NCBI GenBank assembly: GCA_934692295.1
Contig: CAKUTL010000015.1
Location: 1 to 29,581, forward strand
Source: an uncultured Candidatus Melainabacteria bacterium
GTDB lineage: Bacteria; Cyanobacteriota; Vampirovibrionia; Gastranaerophilales; Gastranaerophilaceae
DNA length: 29,581 nt
Reading direction: 5' to 3'
Shown: positions 24,132 to 29,581 of the stretch, piece after piece
Position numbering within the stretch: position 1 is the first letter of the stretch
Layout of the letters: each line of letters starts with the position of its first letter
Translations under genes and position numbers: made by a program
Notes under the pieces: generated by a model
The model's database searches: none
Told to the model about the DNA's origin: nothing
The model's input: only the letters and a program-made list of their open reading frames with translations

Positions 24132-24165
24132 AAAAAGGTCGTAGCTCTAGTTCTATGACCTTTTT
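24132..24165 (+). terminator. Intrinsic terminator after gatB
   Basis: A 13-bp stem with one G-U (24132-24144 with 24153-24165), an 8-nt loop and five Us within the 3' arm, starting 15 nt after the gatB stop. It ends only 22 nt before the next gene, with no promoter visible between, so that gene must depend on read-through or a promoter inside gatB. Confidence 0.75.
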
Positions 24166-24187
24166 GATTAAAGAGAAGGAAAGAGAA

Positions 24188-25252
24188 ATGCTTTTTAATT
24201 TTAGAAAAAAAAGAACTTGTATGGAAAGAGAAATTTTAGCACAAGCCGAAATTTCAAAACATATCATTGAAGCGTACGTAGCTTCTGACGGAAATATTTC
24301 TATTGATTTACCGCAAAATATCAATAGAATAATTCTTGTTGCAAGCGGCTCTTCATACCATTGCGCAAGATATGCTGCAGAACTATTTGGAACAATTTCA
24401 AAAATTGAAGCAAGTGCAGTATATTCAAGTGAATTCTTACTCGAAAATACGATTGCACATGATGAAAATATTCTATACATTTTCATTACCCAATCAGGCG
24501 AAACAACCGATACAAATAGTGCGTTAGAAAAAGCAAAAGAACACGGGGTAAAAACTCTTTGTATTACAAACAAAGAAAATTCTACAATTTGGAATGCTTC
24601 TGATTATAAAATTGCATGTCTTGCAGGAGAAGAAAAAAGTATTGCGGCAACAAAATCCTTCACTTCTCAATTGTTATGCTCAACACTTTTAGCCCTAAAA
24701 TTTGCACAAAATAAAGGAATTGACGTATATGACTACATATTAGACTTAAAAACAATTCCATCATATATTAATAAAGCATTTGAACTAAAACCAAAAATCA
24801 AACAACTTGCAAGATTTTTATCAAAATACAAGAATATAATTATGACTGCCGACGGACAATCTTATGCCCTCGCAAAGGAAGCATCCCTAAAAATCAAAGA
24901 AACGTCATATATTAATACAACGTCTGCAATTTTAGGAGAATTCATGCACGGTCATGTTGCCGTTTTGAATAACAAAAATGCAGTACTTGTTTATATTTTG
25001 AATGATGACTTGACTTATACAGCAACTAAAAACTTAAATAAAATAAAAGAAAGCTATAATCCGCCAATTTGTGTAATTGGAAATAGAACAAATCAAGTTA
25101 AATCAACTTACAATATAAATATTGATTGCGAAAAACCAATTGTAAAAACCTTCTGTATTGCAATTATTATACAACTTTTAGCACTGCAAATTGCATTGAG
25201 AATGCACCGAAACGTAGATAAACCGCACGGATTGAATAAAGTTGTAAAATAA
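24188..25252 (+). CDS. GlmS-like double SIS domain sugar isomerase/deaminase
   Basis: The 354-residue protein corresponds to the isomerase half of glucosamine-6-phosphate synthase, without the glutaminase domain. After KRTCMEREILAQ it has two SIS domains: the first with ASGSSYHCA (52-60), TQSGETTDT (101-109) and ATKSFTSQ (154-161); the second with EASLKIKETSYIN and GEFMHGHVAV. The tail NVDKPHGLNKVVK matches the C-terminal lobe of GlmS, including the Lys region. Such proteins include NagB-II type deaminases, AgaS and FrlB; the sugar phosphate cannot be told from the sequence. The ATG at 24188 has AAGGA upstream; an in-frame ATG at 24155 lies inside the gatB terminator and is rejected. Confidence 0.85.
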   Translation: MLFNFRKKRTCMEREILAQAEISKHIIEAYVASDGNISIDLPQNINRIILVASGSSYHCARYAAELFGTISKIEASAVYSSEFLLENTIAHDENILYIFITQSGETTDTNSALEKAKEHGVKTLCITNKENSTIWNASDYKIACLAGEEKSIAATKSFTSQLLCSTLLALKFAQNKGIDVYDYILDLKTIPSYINKAFELKPKIKQLARFLSKYKNIIMTADGQSYALAKEASLKIKETSYINTTSAILGEFMHGHVAVLNNKNAVLVYILNDDLTYTATKNLNKIKESYNPPICVIGNRTNQVKSTYNINIDCEKPIVKTFCIAIIIQLLALQIALRMHRNVDKPHGLNKVVK

Positions 25253-25269
25253 GGAAGTATTGGACTTCC
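25253..25269. other. Short hairpin at the SIS gene stop
   Basis: A 6-bp stem (25253-25258 with 25264-25269) with a 5-nt loop begins immediately after the stop codon. No U-run follows. It could help end transcription or protect the mRNA end. The rest of the spacer to 25381 holds no gene I can support. Confidence 0.3.
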
Positions 25270-25381
25270 GAGTTATATGGCACTACAGTTTTGCTTAAGT
25301 CTAATTGAACACATGAATCTTTAAATATGACTTCATGTCGTTTCGTTCACTGTTCCTAATGTTCAGTGTGACAGTTGAGTG

Positions 25382-25756
25382 TTATTTTACCTGAATATTC
25401 TCTGGGGTTATCATAAAAGTTGTCCCTAATCCCGTTTTATCAGGAATAAATTCAACAGGAACAACTACATTTCGACCACAGGCATTAACAACCCAATCTT
25501 CTTTCCATTTACTACTGGCATATCGTTTTCCTTGATATACTTTGTTATATTCAGGTTTTGACCTTAATATCGTATTAGTAATATTAAAATTAGAGCAATT
25601 AGATTTCAATACAAAAGAAGATGCTGCATATACTGTACCAATTGTATCTGCTTGCAACTTTGTATCAGCAATAGATGAACCTGGAAGTCTACCGTCATTT
25701 GCGAATACAGAAAGTCCTAATAGTATCATTGTTGAAATTACAACATATTTTTTCAT
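25382..25756 (-). CDS. Small secreted protein of unknown function
   Basis: No family is recognised. The 124-residue protein has a classical signal peptide: MKK, a hydrophobic core (5-17), and a likely cleavage site after VFA (19). The mature part of about 105 residues has two cysteines (54 and 93) that may form one disulfide, and a C-terminal beta-rich stretch with WKEDWVVNACGRNVVVPV (84-101) and GLGTTFMI. The ATG at 25756 has AAAAGGG upstream; a start at 25810 would put the signal core behind 18 extra residues and is rejected. It lies downstream of the gap terminator and opposes the SIS gene. It is probably exported across the inner membrane. Confidence 0.75.
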   Translation of the reverse strand: MKKYVVISTMILLGLSVFANDGRLPGSSIADTKLQADTIGTVYAASSFVLKSNCSNFNITNTILRSKPEYNKVYQGKRYASSKWKEDWVVNACGRNVVVPVEFIPDKTGLGTTFMITPENIQVK

Positions 25757-25808
25757 AAGATAAACCCTTTTAAAAAATGATGCACAGACAAATAATATCA
25801 TATTATGC

Positions 25809-25843
25809 AAAATCGGTCAAGATATTTAATCTTGACCGATTTT
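25809..25843 (-). terminator. Intrinsic terminator of gap
   Basis: A perfect 14-bp stem (25809-25822 with 25830-25843) with a 7-nt loop, 25 nt after the gap stop. The minus-strand 3' arm ends in four Us. The symmetric A/T ends could also stop transcription on the plus strand. Confidence 0.8.
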
Positions 25844-25868
25844 GTAATTTCCAAAATTATAAAATCAA

Positions 25869-26873
25869 TTATAATTTTTCAGCAACCATCAATGTAGTTT
25901 CAGCTAATCTTGTAGAATAACCACATTCGTTATCATACCAAGAAATAACTTTAACCATGTTGTCACCCATAACTCTTGTTAATAAAGAGTCAACAGTTGA
26001 AGATTGGTGTGAACCGATGTAGTCAGTTGAAACTAATGGTTCATCTGAATAGCACAATACGTGACCATCAGCAGCTTCTTTCAAAGCAGCATTAACTTCT
26101 TCAACAGTAACTTTCTTTTCAGTTTCGAAAACAACGTCAACTAATGAAACGTCTGGAGTAGGAACTCTCATAGCGAAACCATCTAATTTTCCTTTTAATT
26201 CTGGAAGAACTAATGCAACAGCTTTAGCAGCACCAGTTTTTGTAGGAACAATGTTCAAAGCACCAGCTCTAGCTCTACGAGGATCTTTGTGACCAGCATC
26301 TAAGATTCTTTGGTCGCCAGTGTATGAGTGAACAGTTGTCATCAAACCTTTAACGATACCGAATTTGTCATTGATAGCTTTTGCAACTGGAGCTAAGCAG
26401 TTAGTTGTACAAGAAGCCATTGAAATAACGTTGTGTTTAGCTGGATCGTATTCTTTTTCGTTAACACCTAAAACGATAGTTTTATCTTCGTTTGAAGCAG
26501 GAGCTGAAATGATAACTTTTTTAGCACCAGCATCGATGTGAGCGTGAGCTTTAGTTGCATCTGTGAAGAAACCAGTTGATTCAACAACAACTTCAACACC
26601 TAAATCTTTCCAAGGTAATTGAGCTGGATCTTTTTCAGCGAAGAATTTAATTTTTTTACCGTTAACGATAATACCTTCTTCATAAGCTTCAACAGTACCA
26701 TCAAATTTACCCATAACTGAATCATATTTAAAGATTCTAGCAGCATCTTCAGGTTTTAGACCTGGGTCGTTGATTGCTACATAATTAATTTTGTCAAAAA
26801 TACCTTCTTTGATAGCGGCTCTTAAAGTGTTACGGCCGATTCTACCAAAACCGTTAATTGCTACGTTTACCAT
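25869..26873 (-). CDS. gap: Glyceraldehyde-3-phosphate dehydrogenase
   Basis: The enzyme oxidises glyceraldehyde-3-phosphate to 1,3-bisphosphoglycerate in glycolysis. The 334-residue protein is full length, with the NAD-binding INGFGRIGRN (6-15), the catalytic SCTTNC with Cys155, HSYTGDQR with His182, and SWYDNECGYSTR near the end. Asp36 in AINDPG favours NAD over NADP. Codon use looks more selected than in neighbours, fitting high expression. AGAAGGAG lies 9 nt before the ATG, and TATAAT is at 26904-26909. It forms a single-gene unit between its promoter and the terminator at 25809-25843. Confidence 0.98.
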   Translation of the reverse strand: MVNVAINGFGRIGRNTLRAAIKEGIFDKINYVAINDPGLKPEDAARIFKYDSVMGKFDGTVEAYEEGIIVNGKKIKFFAEKDPAQLPWKDLGVEVVVESTGFFTDATKAHAHIDAGAKKVIISAPASNEDKTIVLGVNEKEYDPAKHNVISMASCTTNCLAPVAKAINDKFGIVKGLMTTVHSYTGDQRILDAGHKDPRRARAGALNIVPTKTGAAKAVALVLPELKGKLDGFAMRVPTPDVSLVDVVFETEKKVTVEEVNAALKEAADGHVLCYSDEPLVSTDYIGSHQSSTVDSLLTRVMGDNMVKVISWYDNECGYSTRLAETTLMVAEKL

Positions 26874-26903
26874 AAGTTTTTACTCCTTCTTTATGTGTAA
26901 CAT

Positions 26904-26909
26904 ATTATA
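26904..26909 (-). promoter_or_regulatory. -10 box of gap
   Basis: A perfect TATAAT on the minus strand, 30 nt before the gap ATG, predicting a leader of about 24 nt with the AGAAGGAG ribosome site. No good -35 at 16-18 nt was found. Confidence 0.5.
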
Positions 26910-27011
26910 CTACTATAACATGCAGATATTACCATCAACAAAAAAACTAATCAAGTATTCTAACTCATTGAATAATTAAGAAATAGTTAATTTTTAACAA
27001 AAAAAATGAGC

Positions 27012-27044
27012 AAAAAAAAAAACCCTTTCTTTTGGAAAGAGTTT
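27012..27044 (-). terminator. Intrinsic terminator upstream of gap, minus strand
   Basis: A 10-bp stem with one G-U (27020-27029 with 27035-27044) and a 5-nt loop, followed on the minus strand by at least eight Us from the A-run at 27012-27019. It ends a minus-strand transcript that is not gap: either the candidate small RNA or the mRNA of the gene at 27280-27492, whose stop is 235 nt away. Confidence 0.85.
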
Positions 27045-27100
27045 GGAATCTTTTTCAATTCCTCGTGTGTAGAAGGTTAGTGTGTAGTAGGTAGTGTATA
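27012..27100 (-). ncRNA. Candidate small RNA with duplicated anti-Shine-Dalgarno element
   Basis: On the minus strand, two 13-nt elements, ACCTACTACACAC (27080-27092) and ACCTTCTACACAC (27065-27077), are followed by a 5-bp hairpin (27058-27062 with 27045-27049) and directly by the strong terminator at 27012-27044. ACCUNCU differs by one base from the anti-Shine-Dalgarno ACCUCCU, so the unpaired repeats could bind ribosome sites. The 5' end is uncertain: TATACA at 27095-27100 or bases just above it may be the -10 box, without a clear -35. It could instead be a 3' untranslated region. Confidence 0.4.
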
Positions 27101-27279
27101 ATTTATGTCTCGTGTTTATTTAATCTTTTTTATTGTTTGCTTATCGCTTACATATTAATAAAGTATTTTTGGAGTATATAATTGCTATATCTATTGCATA
27201 TCGTTACATAACTTTACAATAGAGGGAAATACACACTATACGAGTATCACAAGGAATTTCTATTTAATAAAAAGAAAAA

Positions 27280-27492
27280 TTACTCATCAATTTTTTCGAA
27301 TTTTATATCATAACCCAAGACTTTAGCAAAAAATTTCATCTCATCATATTTTATTGAATTACGAGCCAACTTTTGAGAAATACCGAAAACAGTATATTTC
27401 TTGCCAGATTGCTCACTTGCCAACCTAGCAAACTCCGTTATCGTTAATTTCTCTTTTATCAATAAAATTCTAAAGTCTTCATTTACACTCAT
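27280..27492 (-). CDS. Small helix-turn-helix-like protein
   Basis: The 70-residue protein looks like a minimal Cro/C1-type DNA-binding domain: RILLIKEKLTITEFARLASE (8-27), a turn, then GISQKLARNSIKYDEMKFFA (37-56) and VLGYDI, the usual order of helix 2, recognition helix and closing helices. I prefer the ATG at 27492: a TATAAT stands 6 nt upstream with a matching -35 at 17 nt, giving a leaderless mRNA. An ATG at 27546 would add 18 residues and also lacks a ribosome site. It is divergent from the pilin-like gene, with repeated A/T elements between. The DNA-binding role is inferred; no target is known. Confidence 0.6.
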   Translation of the reverse strand: MSVNEDFRILLIKEKLTITEFARLASEQSGKKYTVFGISQKLARNSIKYDEMKFFAKVLGYDIKFEKIDE

Positions 27493-27498
27493 AACTAA

Positions 27499-27527
27499 AT
27501 TATATATTTTTGGAATTATATTGACAT
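27499..27527 (-). promoter_or_regulatory. Promoter of the helix-turn-helix-like gene, 6 nt from its ATG
   Basis: On the minus strand, ATGTCA (27522-27527), a 17-nt spacer and TATAAT (27499-27504) are followed by exactly 6 nt and the ATG at 27492. Transcription would start at or next to the A of the ATG. Confidence 0.5.
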
Positions 27528-27547
27528 CTTTTTGATTACATGTCATA

Positions 27548-27602
27548 AATATTATTATTTGTAATAAATTTTTATTGTTTATAATAAATGTTTAATAATA
27601 TT
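27548..27602. repeat. Inverted and direct repeats between divergent genes
   Basis: A perfect 10-bp inverted repeat (27548-27557 and 27593-27602) flanks two 17-nt direct repeats with 15 matches (27558-27574 and 27578-27594, 20 nt apart). The second direct repeat contains TATAAT (27580-27585), a possible -10 box for the pilin-like gene. All are A/T only or nearly so, so chance is a real concern; the place between a putative regulator and a divergent gene suggests operators. Confidence 0.35.
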
Positions 27603-27625
27603 ACTTTACAAATAGAAGGAGATTT

Positions 27626-28360
27626 ATGGTTTCAAATGACAGAAGTGCAAAACATTTAGCCTTCACTCTTGCAGAAGTATTGATTACTTTGGGTATCATC
27701 GGAGTTGTAGCAGCAATGACAATTCCAACACTGATTACAAATGCCCAGAAAAAAGAAACCGTAACCCGATTAAAAGGTGCATACTCTCAGATTGCACAAG
27801 CAATACGGATGTCAGAAGCAGATAATGGGGATTTATCGGGTTGGGATTTTACAAAAGATGATTGGTTTGAAACATATATAGTAAACTATATAAAATATCA
27901 AAAAGATACTTTTAAAGATCTTTCAGATAAAAAAGCTATTCCATATAAAGAAATTTCTGGAAATAGAGAAACGGGTCTAGCTCTACTGCGTCCAGGATTT
28001 GGAGGAAGTAAAGTTTATACATTATTAAATGGGGTAGATATTATTACTGGAGGAGATGACCACTCAGAAGAATCCTATAGCAGAGGACTTTTAGTTGATA
28101 TAAACGGCATTTATTCTAAGCCAAATCAGTTTGGTAAAGACACATTTTATTTATTAGTAGATCAAAGACATGGACTTGCACCAAGAGGAAAGTGGGCAGC
28201 CAAAGTAGGTTGTGCACCGACAGTTGATAATCCTGATAGAAACTGGTACAAAAATTCAACTTGTTGGAATTTAGGTTGTAACAAAAATGGAAGAGGAATG
28301 TTTTGTGCAGGACTAATTATGTATGATAACTGGACAATCGCAAGAGATTATCCTTGGTAA
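27626..28360 (+). CDS. Type IV pilin-like protein
   Basis: The 244-residue protein has a short leader and the class III signal motif AFTLAEVLITLGIIG: prepilin peptidase would cut between Ala12 and Phe13, with Glu17 as the conserved Glu5 of the mature protein. The residue before the cut is Ala rather than the usual Gly. A hydrophobic helix follows to about 37. The globular part contains VDINGIYSKPNQFGKD (157-172), shared with the protein at 21372-22010, and four C-terminal cysteines (196, 213, 218, 227) that may form two disulfides. AGAAGGAGA precedes the ATG. No pilus assembly genes are nearby, so it may be a minor pilin or pseudopilin. Confidence 0.87.
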   Translation: MVSNDRSAKHLAFTLAEVLITLGIIGVVAAMTIPTLITNAQKKETVTRLKGAYSQIAQAIRMSEADNGDLSGWDFTKDDWFETYIVNYIKYQKDTFKDLSDKKAIPYKEISGNRETGLALLRPGFGGSKVYTLLNGVDIITGGDDHSEESYSRGLLVDINGIYSKPNQFGKDTFYLLVDQRHGLAPRGKWAAKVGCAPTVDNPDRNWYKNSTCWNLGCNKNGRGMFCAGLIMYDNWTIARDYPW

Positions 28361-28389
28361 TAAATTTTTGTATATTTTTCCATTTGTAG

Positions 28390-28395
28390 TAGAAT
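28390..28395 (+). promoter_or_regulatory. -10 box of tsaD, 6 nt from the ATG
   Basis: TAGAAT ends exactly 6 nt before the tsaD ATG, the same box and spacing as at the DUF167 gene. The AAGG between box and ATG is too close to serve as a ribosome site if transcription starts near the ATG. A weak TTGTAT lies 16 nt upstream. Confidence 0.4.
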
Positions 28396-28401
28396 AAGGT
28401 T

Positions 28402-29469
28402 ATGGAAAAGAAAACATTATTTAGCGAACAAACAGTAAAAATTGGTCCTGATTCGGGATATGATAATTATATTATGGCAATTGAATCAAGTTGTGATGAA
28501 ACAGCTTGTGCAATTGTGAAAAATGGAAGAGAAGTAGTCGCAAATGTCGTAGCTTCTCAAATTAAAACACACGAAAAATTTGGCGGGGTTATTCCAGAAA
28601 TTGCAGCAAGAGAACACCTTGATGCAATAAATATTATTGTCCAAGAAGCCTTTGAGCAATCTGGACTAAAACCAGAGCAAATTACTGCATTTGCTGGAAC
28701 AGTTGGGCCTGGACTCGTTGGCTGTTTGCTAGTTGGACTTAATGCCGCTAAAACTTTAGCACTTGTTCATGACAAACCGTTTATCGGAGTTAATCACCTT
28801 AACGCACACCTTTGCGGAAATTATATTGATACCGATATTAAGCCTCCATTTATGGCTCTTTTGGTTAGTGGTGGACACACACAAATTATTGATGTTGAAT
28901 CTTATTCAAAACAAACAATTCTTGGTGAAACAATTGACGATGCAGTAGGAGAAGCATATGACAAAGTTGCAAGACTAATTGGACTTCCATATCCTGGAGG
29001 ACCAAGATTAGATAAGCTCGCACAAGTTGGAAATCCAAAAGCTTACGAACTTCCAGAAGGAAAGGTTGATGGTTACAACTTCTCTTTCAGCGGACTTAAA
29101 ACAGCAGTACTTCGTCTTGTAAAGAAATTAAAGACTGAATATTGCACCGAAGAATGCCCAGAATTACCAGAAAACGTTATCCAAGATATATGTGCAAGTT
29201 TTCAAGAAGATGTGTCTAGAACTCTTGTTAAGAAATTAAAAAAAGCAACTCAAGAACGTGGCTACAAACAAGTAGTTATTGCTGGTGGAGTTGCAGCAAA
29301 TTCAGAAATTCGTAAAAAAGTTTTTAATCTTGAAAAAGATGGATACAGAGTGAATGCACCTGCAATGAAATTCTGCACAGATAATGCTGCAATGGTTGCA
29401 TCTTGTGCATATTTCAATACAAATACTTTTGATGATATTGATGTTGAAGTATTTTCTAGAGTTAAATAA
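28402..29469 (+). CDS. tsaD: tRNA N6-threonylcarbamoyladenosine synthase subunit TsaD
   Basis: TsaD transfers the threonylcarbamoyl group to A37 of tRNAs that read ANN codons, working with TsaB and TsaE. The 355-residue protein has all the motifs: ESSCDETACAIV (28-39), EIAAREHLD (66-74), GPGLVGCLLVGL (102-113), the metal-binding NHLNAH with His132 and His136, SGGHTQII, DDAVGEAYDKVARLIGL, FSFSGLKTAV and IAGGVAANSEIR. It carries about 24 extra residues before the core compared with the usual start near MAIESSC; that inner ATG (28474) has no ribosome site, while the outer one has a -10 box 6 nt away. It converges with the gene entering from the right end. Confidence 0.96.
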   Translation: MEKKTLFSEQTVKIGPDSGYDNYIMAIESSCDETACAIVKNGREVVANVVASQIKTHEKFGGVIPEIAAREHLDAINIIVQEAFEQSGLKPEQITAFAGTVGPGLVGCLLVGLNAAKTLALVHDKPFIGVNHLNAHLCGNYIDTDIKPPFMALLVSGGHTQIIDVESYSKQTILGETIDDAVGEAYDKVARLIGLPYPGGPRLDKLAQVGNPKAYELPEGKVDGYNFSFSGLKTAVLRLVKKLKTEYCTEECPELPENVIQDICASFQEDVSRTLVKKLKKATQERGYKQVVIAGGVAANSEIRKKVFNLEKDGYRVNAPAMKFCTDNAAMVASCAYFNTNTFDDIDVEVFSRVK

Positions 29470-29482
29470 AAACCTTTGAACT

Positions 29483-29581
29483 TTATACATTAACTAATAG
29501 ATGTTTTTCTGCCATAGAAAGAATATAATCCGCAATTTTATCTTCTAAATGACAACCAAAATGATTGTTTATTTCTTTAAT
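29483..29581 (-). CDS. C-terminal end of an unidentified gene (partial)
   Basis: On the minus strand an open frame runs in from the right edge and stops with TAA at 29483-29485, giving 32 residues that include HFGCHLEDKIADYILSMAEK. It converges with tsaD, leaving 13 nt between the stops, which matches the tight packing elsewhere in the window. The peptide is helical and charged and looks like real protein, but it is too short to assign a family. Confidence 0.5.
   Translation of the reverse strand: MKEINNHFGCHLEDKIADYILSMAEKHLLVNV

Larger units (their letters stand above)
26874..27279. other. 406-nt gene-free region upstream of gap
   Basis: No protein gene is supported here. It holds the gap ribosome site and -10 box (26904-26909, minus strand), a strong minus-strand terminator (27012-27044), an adjacent small hairpin and a duplicated 13-nt element (27065-27092) that together look like a small RNA gene, and about 180 nt of A/T-rich sequence without clear signals up to the helix-turn-helix-like gene. 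Confidence 0.7.

Noticed and set aside
24155..24187. Upstream ATG for the SIS protein
   Set aside because: It lies within the gatB terminator stem; the ATG at 24188 has a good ribosome site and fits the family start.
25270..25381. Possible RNA gene or degenerate element downstream of the SIS gene
   Set aside because: The spacer looks somewhat less A/T-rich and has a weak CACTG/CAGTG pairing, but no stable fold, promoter or open frame that I can support.
25757..25810. Upstream start for the small secreted protein
   Set aside because: It would bury the signal peptide behind 18 residues; AAAAGGG supports 25756.
27065..27092. CRISPR-like or phage attachment repeat
   Set aside because: Only two short copies 15 nt apart, without spacers, cas genes or an integrase nearby.
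1..29581. tRNA, rRNA, insertion sequence, prophage or toxin-antitoxin locus
   Set aside because: No cloverleaf or T-loop signature, transposase, integrase or terminal inverted repeats were seen. The single helix-turn-helix-like gene has no toxin-like partner.

Overview
The window is an AT-rich (by eye roughly one third G+C), gene-dense bacterial chromosome segment with standard stop codons, almost no spacers inside operons, and no sign of phage, transposon, rRNA, tRNA or CRISPR. The proteins point to a non-photosynthetic relative of Cyanobacteria, most likely Gastranaerophilales (Melainabacteria/Vampirovibrionia). The reasons are a pilin with an AFTLAEVLITLGIIG-type N-terminus, several lineage-specific proteins carrying short FTG or FG peptides, a bifunctional Rel, RNase Y and GatB. 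This placement is inference; no marker rRNA is present.

Layout. 1-4677 (+) is a compact division and cell-wall (dcw) cluster: end of murF, mraY, murD, ftsW, murG, all overlapping. 4679-13277 (-) holds a two-domain M16 peptidase, purA, a flotillin with an NfeD/YuaF-like partner, and bifunctional rel; a terminator separates flotillin from purA. 13375-15550 (+) holds a DUF167 protein, a small membrane protein, and an unknown membrane protein. The last is preceded by what reads as a complete translation-coupled attenuator: promoter, ribosome site, 19-residue leader peptide with four His codons, alternative hairpins and a terminator. 15556-17805 (-) is a calpain-type cysteine protease. 18093-22599 (+) runs rny, ymdB, a PHP phosphoesterase, a membrane protein with a pilin-like C-terminal part, and a LOG-family hydrolase. 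22671-25252 (+) has gatB and a GlmS-like isomerase-only SIS protein. 25382-27492 (-) has a small secreted protein, gap, a candidate small RNA and a small helix-turn-helix-like protein. 27626-29469 (+) has a type IV pilin-like protein and tsaD. The tail of one more minus-strand gene enters at the end.

How the parts fit. Most genes are core: peptidoglycan precursor synthesis, purine synthesis, (p)ppGpp control, mRNA decay, tRNA charging and t6A modification, glycolysis. The accessory proteins are a calpain, pilin-like proteins and unknown membrane proteins.

The most unusual material is regulatory. (1) The His-codon leader attenuator stands in front of a 421-residue protein that contains no histidine at all. 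(2) Three genes have a -10 box exactly 6 nt before the ATG and no usable Shine-Dalgarno, which predicts leaderless mRNAs. (3) The rny leader is structured, and a strong stem-loop lies between rny and ymdB. (4) A candidate small RNA upstream of gap has two copies of an anti-Shine-Dalgarno-like element. All are sequence-based predictions without experimental support.
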